Shown piece after piece: positions 55,101-64,000 of a stretch of DNA of 64,000 nucleotides; the first letter of the stretch is position 1; each line of letters begins with the position of its first letter. This DNA comes from Coniella vitis (taxonomy: Eukaryota; Ascomycota; Sordariomycetes; Diaporthales; Schizoparmaceae): the NCBI GenBank assembly GCA_011317545.1, contig WUJK01000007.1, positions 372,001 to 436,000 on the forward strand, read 5' to 3'. The notes beneath the pieces are model-generated. The model did not search any database, was not told where the DNA came from, and saw only the letters and a program-made list of their open reading frames with translations. A program made the position numbers and the translations under genes.

Positions 55101-57800
55101 TTCTCTATAAGCTATCGAGGTTTATTATATCCTAAGGTAGCTATCGTCTTAGCTTTTCTTAATTTAGAGGTATATATAAATTCGTTTAAACCCCTATTAT
55201 CTAGGTATCGCTTAATAACTAAATCCGATCCTATACTTTTAATTATAACCGCTTCTTAGGTATCCGCTTTATCCTATAAAATATAGCTATTAGTCTAATT
55301 AATTCGAGGATTTTCCTTTCTTAACTATAATATACCTAAGATTAGCTTATATTATACGGTATCCGTAATATCGAAGTTTATTAGTATTATACGTCCGTAG
55401 ATCGTAACTAGTAATTAATTAGATTCTATATCGATAATACCTTAGCTATAAGCGACTTCTATACCTTCTATAATACTAAGTTTATAGGGTTTTATCTTCT
55501 TCTTCTAAGGTATCCGTTCTCTATTAATAATACTTAGGGATATAAAGTTTCCTTATACTCCGCTATCTAGGAGTACTATATAGTTTTTATCGTTAATTCG
55601 TACTACGATTTTTAAATATTCGTACGTCGAGCTATCTATCGTATAGAGGGACTTTGCTATAAGTCCTAATCGCTTATTATCCCTTATAAGCGATCCTTGC
55701 CTTTTAGGTTCTGCTATTCTTACTATACTCTAAGGGCTATTATCTATATTAGGTTCTTAGCTTATTATATTCCGTATCGTATACGTACTATAGCTTATCG
55801 CTATAAGCGCGCTTAATTTTCTTCTCTTATATAAGGAGTCTATACTCCGGGCTAACTATCTTTAAGGTTATAGTAAATATATACTTTATCCGCTAGGTAT
55901 TCTACGTAATCGGTACGCTTATAGAAGCTATAATATATAGGTTCTACGTATATAGGCTTTACGAGCCTTTCCTTTTATTTCTATTCGTATATTCTATACT
56001 AATCGAGCGCTTTTTCTTACGCGTAAGATATATACTAGGGTATCGTATATTAGTACTATTTTACTTATCGTATAGTATATTCGTAGGGGGTATTATATAT
56101 AAGGCTAATACTAGCGTAGTTTCCCCTTATTTTAAATACTTTATAATAGTTGCTATTATTATTATCGTAGGCGATAATATTATACCCTATCTCGCGCGTA
56201 AGAAACTATTTATTAGTTACCTTATATTTAAAGTATTATCTATAATTATATATAATATAGGTAAACTATACGATCTAATAGTATTTTTCGTAAAGGTAAT
56301 TAATTCGCGTATCTTCCTATATAAGGGGGGTTTCGTTTTAATAGGTTATTATCCTAAATAATTCTCTAAGTATAATACCGTAGATAAGGTAGTATATATC
56401 TCCTTTATCGGTATCTTCGTCTATAGAGCTTTCTAGTTCTAAGCTCGTTTCTTCGTTAATAGTTTAGGTACTAATACTCTAACCGATACTAAGCGTTTCC
56501 TATTATTCCGTAATTTCCGTAATATTACTCTATAAAATATCCGTTAGAAGGGGTATCCTCTAGGTAACTATAATTTATCGTTCCTTATAAGGTTTCTAAG
56601 GGAACTATCCTAAGCCTTACTTTACCGAAAGGTACGTTATATAATTATCCTTATAATAGAAGGTCTAGTTAAGGAGTTTATAATCGGAGTTATCCGATAC
56701 TTACTCTAAAAGCTAGTTTTAGCTAGGAATAGAGTCCGTAGTCTCGTATATTATAATATTAGCTTATCGTCCTTCGAGGACTTTCTTAAATTCTCTAGAT
56801 TTCTTAGGTTATCGGCACTCTCGTACGAAATAGCCTATCTTATTATAGTTAAAGCATTCCTTACTTAGGGGTTTACGTTAAGCTATATCGAGCTCTATAG
56901 GGCCTAAGTATATTATACCGCTAGTTGCCGTACCTTATTATTAGAAGCCGCGGTTAGTTATCTATTAAATCCGCCGTCCTATATTAGCGTAATTCCTCTA
57001 TATAATATAGCTTCCTCCTTTCTTACTTTTCTTTATATATCTTTTATAAAGACGATTATCGATACGGATAATATTATTACTAAATATTATAAAATCTTTA
57101 GGCTAATCCTATTTAGAGATTTCGTCCTTAACCTTATCCTTAAATCCTCTATAATAGTATTCTATAAGGTTCTTATCTTCCTATAGGAGGTATACTAAGA
57201 GTTACTTAAAGCGGACCGTATAGGCTAAAGCAGACTTATTCTATTTAAGTTCTATAAGTTGCTATATTATAGTCCGTTCTTTATTAAGATTACTAAATAT
57301 TTCCTTAAGGATATATTCGAATCCTATAAATAAATCGAATATATTCTTAGTAATCGTCTTACGTTAATCGAGGTTACCTAGATATTTAATATAATTATAA
57401 AGTAAGGGTTCGTACTAAATAAGTATATCCTTTTCGAATCGTATACCGGTTAGGATAATTTTATCGGGTTCGGTAGTAAATTATATTATATTATATAGGA
57501 AGTACGCCTTATAATAGGTAAGGAACCCTTAAAGTATCTTCTAGTTACTATTATATATAGTAGGTTTATCTATCTTATAGCCGTTACTAGTATTTTAAAT
57601 AATAAGCGTTAGGGGTATAGCGGCCGTAGCTTAATATTATTCGAATTATTAAGCCTATCTACGGATAATACGATTCTACTACTCCTAATTCTACTAGAGT
57701 ATAGTAAGTTATTAGGTAAGTTCGATTAATTAGTATATTATATCTTCCTAAGTTATAACCTAATAACGTCCTTCTCCTAAGGTAGATAGGGTAGGAGTTT
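52128..57800 (-). pseudogene. Gypsy G3 gag-pol with chromodomain, RIP-damaged
   Basis: Element order on the minus strand: gag (knuckle ECFNYNKIGYFVRECR near 56820-56870, keeping two Cys), protease, RT with YLNDILIY (about 54320-54352), RNase H, integrase, and a chromodomain at about 52128-52285 (ILDLRKRGRGK, KGYNNLENT). Collinear with G2 pol. Many TAA/TAG breaks. Confidence 0.9.
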
Positions 57801-57871
57801 AAGGAGCTATTATTATACTTAATATTACCTAAGAGGTATATATAAACCGTCCTAAATAAGAGTTATAAAAA

Positions 57872-58350
57872 TATAATAATCCTTACCTAAATCCCGGATT
57901 CTAGAAGTACCTATAAGTTATATATTAGTAGGTAGGGAAGTATTACCTTTAAGTCTTCGTATATCGTCGAGTAATATTAAGTATTATAAGTAATTAAAAG
58001 GGATTACCCTATTATATAAAATAATACTTAGATTTATAACTAAAGACTATAAGGAAACTATCTAATATTAAGCTATAAACTCCTATCCTTATATCCTTCT
58101 ATTATTTCCTATCTATAGTAAGTATAGATCCTTAGATTACCGGGAGCGATAGGAGCGTTAGCTTATTTGGATTATTTGGATTATTATCGCTCTAACTATC
58201 TTAGTTATTAAGGTAATCTAACCCTAACCCTGATTATGCCGTTCTATGTTCTTATATAAGAGATCCCTATCGGTCCGTTGAGGTTCCGATTTGCTAGCAT
58301 ATGGTTGCGCTGGCCTGTTCCTGTGACCTGCATGTTCATGGGTCATAACA
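57872..58350 (-). repeat. Gypsy G3 5' LTR
   Basis: 479 bp. The last ~200 bp next to unique DNA are almost free of RIP (for example tggttgcgctggcctgttcc) and end cataaca. Confidence 0.95.
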
Positions 58351-58355
58351 TCCTA

Positions 58356-60616
58356 CATCAAGACAAAGGATATACTCTGGGCATCTGCATCTTTTGAATA
58401 CCTCCCCCCCCCCCACAGTCCCACCCACGGAGCAGGCATATGAGTAGAATGCAGTTGTGTCATTGACTAATCTACTAACTTTTAAGCTTTGGAAATTCTA
58501 TGTCTTGTGGTTAGGTTCTGGAGTCCCGACTATCGCTTGATTTCCGGTTGGAGCACGCGACATTGCACATACAGGCCCTGTTAGCTTGCAGCTACTAGTC
58601 GAGTCGGCAAGTTGGTTGATACGTCAAAGGCCACACGTACACGCGAGATCACTATATTGCTACGCTATTATTGAGAGAAGAAAAGGCCTGCGTGTGAAAA
58701 TACGACGAATGACACGGTCGCAGGACCTCGCGATGCAACCTCAGATGTCAGCCTTTAAGGCCCAGAACAGGCATGAGAATCATCTCTAGAACCAGAAATT
58801 GGAGAATCATGGCAGCATGGTGATGCACCTCAAGGAAAGACATATTAACCTTCCCCAACCAGCAAGTGTGATCTGCCGGGTTATGCAAGCATGAGCAAGT
58901 CCGGTGTTCCGCAATGCACCAACTTCACCTCGTATTGAATAGTATGTGCATATAACTTGACGATCTCTCAGACGTGATACCAATATTACCTCATACTTGC
59001 CGCTGCACCTGTGTAGCTCCAATGTGGCACTGAACTGATAGACCTAGTGACAGAAGATCTGGAGTTGCTCAACCGTGGTTTCTCTCAACTAAAGTCTACA
59101 TGCATCAAAGACTTGCACGGGAAATTTGACCAGATGTAATAGACTGGTAAGAAGATCTGACAACGTCCATGTCAAACCCACAATGAGTCTATATCGTAAG
59201 ATTTGAAATTGGCAACGGTAGTATGGCTGCTATATGTTCTTTCGAAATCGCCATCCCGCCAGAAGGGATTTGCTTATGAGACGGATTTCCCCAAAGTATA
59301 CAGTCTGCCAACAGGGGCCCTCATCCGGGACTTGTGTAGCAACATATGCTCGTCGAACCCGGCGCATTTATGCAGGACAGCTGCCAAGCCATCACGGTCG
59401 GATCAGCACATGCTTTGTATAACTGTAGGGTTGTATTGATACCGACAAGAGAAAAGAAGAGCAACATGATATGACGAGAATGGCACAGCAGTAGTACCTT
59501 AGGTCGCTTTTGAGGCTTTCTCCACAAGGCTTGTATGTAAGAATGCCCTTCTTGGTATCGAAGTATAAGAACCAAATCTGAACGAATGGAAGACAATATC
59601 CTCGAACTTCATTATGTGATCACTGCAACTCAGGTGCAATAGCACGACCATGTAGACACAAGCTCGCAAATCCGGACAGGCCTGCATATAAAATCGCTGT
59701 ATCGGACAAATCAAAGATGGGTCACTATACATACGTCTCCCGTATTCATTGGTATGCCGCATCCCTGCAGTCCGAGGCGCATGAGAGGCTTTGGAAAGCA
59801 AGAGTATTGCCAATACAGAAAGATTGTATCATTATCTTTTCGACACATGACGGTGAAGCAAAGGTATGCGGGCATATCAGGAGGGGAAGTCAAGAACAAT
59901 TTCTCTGGACTGAGTGATGGACATGACGTGCAAGACTTTTTTTGTTTTCCGGACAGTTTGGAAGAATCAAGAAAGCATAGAAGCATAATGGGGATATAGT
60001 TCTTCTGCTGCTGTATCATTGGCTTTTACAGATAAGTTGCCTTGTAAAAACGGAATGCTAGCAAAGTACATACAACGAGGCCAGTGGCTGGGCTCAAGTT
60101 CCGCACCAATCACCCTGGAACTTGAAGCTTTACACCAAAGTCGTGGACTGTTGCACGTGAAATGTACAATCCAGTGACTTGCTCCGGTCTGCAACCGAGA
60201 GCCTCTCAGTTCTCATTCAATGCTTAACAGGCAGACCTGGTGTTACAAGCCACCATGGTGAATGTAGGATTTCAATCGGAGGATATTCCATATCATGGCG
60301 TCAGCAATTTATTATATGCGTCCAAGGTTATGATTCCAATTCAAAGCAATCCTCTTAAACAGGAAACGTCAGCTTCCAGTGCATGATCCTGTCGTATGGG
60401 CAACCAGAACCTAATAACACGCCTAAAGGACAGACTCCAGACCCGGTGCCCATTTCCGCGTTCCAGTATTTCTTCCCAACATCTTGAAGCAAGACGCCAT
60501 CAAACACCGACCATTATCCACAGGAACTTTTATATACAGCAAAAACCAAACAGAACAGGAAGTTTATCTTCACAAGAAAGAAAACACTGCAACTATTAAT
60601 ATCACAAGGAAGTTGC
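58356..60616. other. Intergenic region, no gene recognised
   Basis: About 2.3 kb of normal-composition unique sequence between G3 and the SREBP stop, including a C-run at about 58404-58414. Short overlapping frames on both strands show no domain. Before the G3 insertion the left part was probably the upstream region of the mannosidase gene. Confidence 0.5.
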
Positions 60617-63600
60617 TCAGGCAGCGACCTCGCACGTATCATCACTACTCTCGCTGTCGCTCATACTCACATAACCTTGATCTTCATCGATGCCTATTGC
60701 ACTCTTTGTTACGGTGATACAGCGCTCCACCATTTTCTGCCGGAGCTCGTGGTCAAGACCAGGTTTGTAGTTATCGGAGCTGCCGATCCATATCCTCAGA
60801 GTACCGGCAAGGCGTTCGAGAGTTCGACTGCAGGTTCTTGCCGCAGAAGGGTGTTGATGCAAGCAGTTCATTAAGTGGAAGGCGGCTGTGCAGCCCAACA
60901 AAGATAAGCCCTCTGTAGAAGCGGGTAAGATGCTATCAACCACCGCGATGGCATCTGGTGGTGGATCTTGGAAGCGCTGGAGATGCGCAATTGCCATAGC
61001 ACAGCGCAACGTGAGCTGCACGTCAGGATCAGGGGCAATAGAGGAGGACGGTGCGTCAATCAGAGGTGGCACTCCATTGCTGTACTGAGGATGCTTGTCC
61101 GGGTTCAAGCTTGGCCCTAGAGCCGTCAACACGCCGACGATATGGGCACCTCGCTTTTCTTCCAAAATGAGGGCCTTGGAAACGAGACCTCGAAGTTGAG
61201 CGTTGGACCCAATAGGTGCCACTTTGACAGCAACATGTATAGCATCAGCCAAGGCCTTAACGTGTTCGTCTTTATCATCCGCAATTTCAAGGCTGGCGGA
61301 AAGCGCACGTTGCAAAACGAGACTCGACCACCATGCAGCCACAGCATCCATGGGCGAGCGGACAGCTGGATCTTCGACAACAGAGTTCATGCCGTCGACA
61401 TCAACATCAACGTCGTGAGTGGTCGGGCGGTTGAAAGCCAAGTTGTGCGCACGTTGCACAACGCTGTCGTTCAATACCTCGTCGCAATCCAGCTCCAGCA
61501 AAAACGCCAAGTGCTCGGGAAGCTCGTCGTCTGGAGACGGGGGCTCGACTCGGCGAAGAGAGTTCATCAGCCGGTACAACTGTCGTGCTTCGTTCCACTT
61601 GGATCTGGCCAATTTGGCTGCCAGAATGTTATTAAGAGTTTGGTTGCCCATCTGCCAGAGTAAGACACGAATATGGAGAGCATTCAGCATCAGGCGCGAA
61701 GGAGTGTCGGGCAAGGTATGAGAGGCAAGCAGTGTCAAGGTCAGGCGGCTCTTGTTGATTTCAACATCGCCACCAGCGAGCTGTGCGTCTAGGGCGATTG
61801 TCCATGCCTTGACTCTGGCCGTCTCTTGTTCCTCTGTCAGCCCGGTCAAGACCTGGTATCCATGAATACCAATGGTATTCCGGAGGCTGAGCTTCATCGT
61901 TTTCAGAAGCAGGGCGGCCGCCTCAAGGAAGAAGTTATGTCGCGGAACCCAGACTGTCTGAATAGCGGTGAGCCATGCCTGTCGCCTGACATTGATAGGC
62001 GACGCCAGAGATGGCACCGCTTGCAGAGCTGCATTACTGATCTGGTACTTTTGCGTTTTAGGCGGCTGGCTAGCGAAAATGCGCGGCACAAAAGCCCAGA
62101 GCAGAGTGCCAAAGAGGAGGAGAGTCCTGAGGGTAGAGATGATATAAGCAAGAGAGTAGTGGTGACCCGCAAAATTGACGTGAGACTCGGTGACCAGTCG
62201 TCCAAGAAGGCTGATAGGTAGAGCAAAAAGGCCACGACCTTCAGGGGAATCGTTGCTCTGCTCTTGTTCGCGTAGAGATTCAATGAACATGAGACCAGCC
62301 AGGGAGCCAACCATGAATTTGCCATAGAAAGGAGTGTTCTGCCAGCGGTTATTTTGCATTTGCTGCTGCTGCTGTATTTGCTGCTGTCGCATAATGGCTG
62401 GTGTTTGTTGAAAGCCCTGGGGAGGCACAGGATAAGGCCGTCCAGTGGCTAGTTGAGAACTGATGATGCGTTTCATATCGTCCGGCACCGGTATCATGCC
62501 TTGTGGATCCAAGCTCCCTGGCGTGGTCACGGGTGTGTTGATGAACTGAGGACCATTTTGACCGAACTGCATAGGACTGGCCTGACCCTGGATCGTATTC
62601 ATCGTTCCATTCATGGCGCTCGCCATAAAAAAGCTTCTCGAAGGCAGTAATTCGTTGCTGCATCGCACTATTCTCGTCTGTGAGGCGGTTATTTCGCTTT
62701 TCTAAATGACGGATGTACTCGGTTGCTTTGCTGAGGACCTGCCATTTTTTCAAACCAACAGTTAGCCAGCTAGTCCAATTATACGCGGAAAGTGTCAGCC
62801 CGAAGCCTCAGTACGCAACTCACCGTAGCCTTGTTGAGTTTGTGGGCTGGAGTCAGACCATGTAATTCTTCTCTGTCTTCTGTCGTATCTTCACCCCGTG
62901 CGCTCTTGGACAGCACTCGAAGACTCGGCACACTATCTCGCAGGGCGGCAATCTTGTCGTTCAAGTTGGTCCGATATCTCTTCTCGATCATATTGTGCGC
63001 CGTCTTCTTTACGGGCTGCTGGCCATCTTCGTCCTCCTCATCGTCTAGTTCGTCGTCATCTGCTGACGACTTTCGCTTTCGACTGCCGGCCTTGGATGGA
63101 TCGGGAGAGGCTGGTTTCGCACCGTCGCCCATGCTTGACTGGGGGCTGAGCTGGCTAGGCTCGCTCTTGGGAGATTGATAGTGAAGATGGGGTGGCATGG
63201 CGATATTCCTCAACTGCTCTTGCTGGGCTGCTGTGAGATTCGGCATCGCAGCCGAGGGAGGGGCCACTGAATGGGCTGGAGCACCGCTGGTCACGGGAAG
63301 GCCAGCAGTTTGAATAAAAGGATTAAAGACGCTGTCGAAGGCGACGGGATCGGGCCCACCAGTTCGTAAGCGGAACTGCAGGTTCTGATCTGGGAAGGCG
63401 GCGGTAGGCACGCTCCAGGCGTCGGGGAAGAGCAGAGCATCCAGCGGGTCGCTGTCACTGGGGCCGCGAGGAGGGGTGAATTGATCCTGATCAGGCCAGG
63501 CAGCGTTGGCAGCAAAGTCGGGAAAAGAAGACGAATCGGGGCCACTGGTGGCAGCGCCAACGTGGTAGCCAGGAGATGAGGCAGAGCCCGAGGTTGGAGC

Positions 63601-63708
63601 AGCAGAATTGGGAGCTGAGGCTGCTGAGTGGGTATCGCGGGATCGAAAGTCGAAGGCTGTATCGAGCCCAGTGCCCCAAGCCTGGGGATCGTGCTGCTGA
63701 TCAGCCAT
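60617..63708 (-). CDS. SREBP-type bHLH membrane transcription factor, apparent frameshift
   Basis: Regulator of sterol synthesis and hypoxia adaptation; in this family the N-terminal bHLH part is released from the ER membrane. Exon 1 is 62824-63708 (295 aa from MADQQHDPQAWG), exon 2 is 60617-62738. The bHLH region starts near residue 236 with the SREBP-specific Tyr in EKRYRTNLNDKIAALR and continues across the intron into the helix/zipper (EYIRHLEKRNNRL). Two membrane segments: FMVGSLAGLMFIE (about 435-447) and LAYIISTLRTLLLFGTLLWA (about 490-510). A long C-terminal fungal SREBP domain follows; about 1000 aa in all. The frame shifts by one base at an A/T homopolymer (62627-62632), right after FEKLF. 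It is either an assembly error or a real lesion. Confidence 0.9.
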
Positions 63709-64000
63709 TTTGCGTCAAGACGGCAGGGTCTGGCAGGATGATGCGGAGGGAGGTTAGTGAGACGGTCCGGTTATGCACGAGTGGTTCGACATTAACGCGT
63801 GACGGGGCCCGCAAGCGATTGAGCGAATGGGCCGTGTGGGCAGCAAATGGCAGGGAATGGAGTCGAGGCGTCAAAAGCCGTTTTTGATTCGGTTCGTTAC
63901 CGATGGGGGCAAGCCCACAGGAAGCAGTCGCGCAGCCAGGCACAGCAGCAGAGGATCGATCCGTGGCTGCGAGATTGGACTGACGATGAGGCTCCAAAGA
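63709..64000. other. Upstream region of SREBP gene
   Basis: Promoter/5' untranslated sequence up to the window edge. No neighbouring gene or known box identified. Confidence 0.5.

Larger units (their letters stand above)
50912..58350 (-). mobile_element. Ty3/Gypsy chromovirus G3 (7.4 kb), complete
   Basis: 479-bp LTRs (50912-51390 and 57872-58350) and a perfect duplication, tccta (50907-50911 and 58351-58355). Inserted in unique sequence between the mannosidase gene and the SREBP gene. Polypurine tract on the element strand: gaagggagataa, next to 51390. Outer LTR edges are little mutated, the interior heavily. Confidence 0.96.

Noticed and set aside
59499..60019. Small frames between G3 and the SREBP gene
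   Set aside because: Short, overlapping on both strands, with no recognisable domain or splice-linked partner.

Overview
The window is a stretch of a filamentous ascomycete chromosome, probably Pezizomycotina; a Sordariomycete or Hypocreales-like fungus is a guess from the gene set. Two normal-composition gene islands (about 41.9-50.9 kb and 58.35-64.0 kb) alternate with long, very AT-rich blocks made of retrotransposons. In those blocks CpA/TpG dinucleotides are largely replaced by TpA. Element reading frames are broken almost only by TAA/TAG at positions expected to be Gln or Trp, while many CpG are retained. This is the signature of repeat-induced point mutation (RIP).

Layout. 1-3230: minus-strand Ty1/Copia element, cut by the window edge. 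3231-5153: LINE fragment (L3). 5154-10970: plus-strand Copia element, an inverted partner of the first. 10971-12183 and 38032-40266: two halves of a minus-strand Ty3/Gypsy element (G1). G1 is split by a plus-strand LINE (L1, four segments between 12184 and 38016). L1 is in turn split by a Copia solo LTR (14903-16168, itself holding a second solo LTR), by a full-length minus LINE (L2, 16845-25122) and by a complete chromodomain Gypsy element (G2, 28230-35835). Target-site duplications survive at five nested junctions, so the order of insertion can be read. The four L1 segments sum to about 8.66 kb, equal to L2 (8.28 kb) plus one extra 383-bp 5' monomer. 40267-41880 is LINE debris and unidentified AT-rich sequence. 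50912-58350 is a third Gypsy element (G3, minus) with a perfect TSD, sitting between two genes.

Genes, all on the minus strand: QCR6 (complex III hinge subunit, 4 exons), a multi-pass membrane protein of unknown function (5 exons), a WBP2-like GRAM/PPxY protein (3 exons, 11-nt first exon), a secreted GH47 alpha-1,2-mannosidase (5 exons), and an SREBP-type bHLH membrane transcription factor (2 exons, with an apparent 1-nt frameshift in a homopolymer). They are ordinary housekeeping or secretory genes with no sign of a cluster; splice sites were read by eye from conserved family sequence and GT..AG borders.

The most unusual signals are in the mobile elements: a LINE with tandem 383-bp 5' monomers and a long antisense reading frame in its 3' third; two diverged chromoviruses that both keep an antisense coiled-coil-like frame between chromodomain and 3' LTR; a tRNA relic inside one of them; and Copia elements whose primer-binding site matches the anticodon arm of initiator tRNA-Met.
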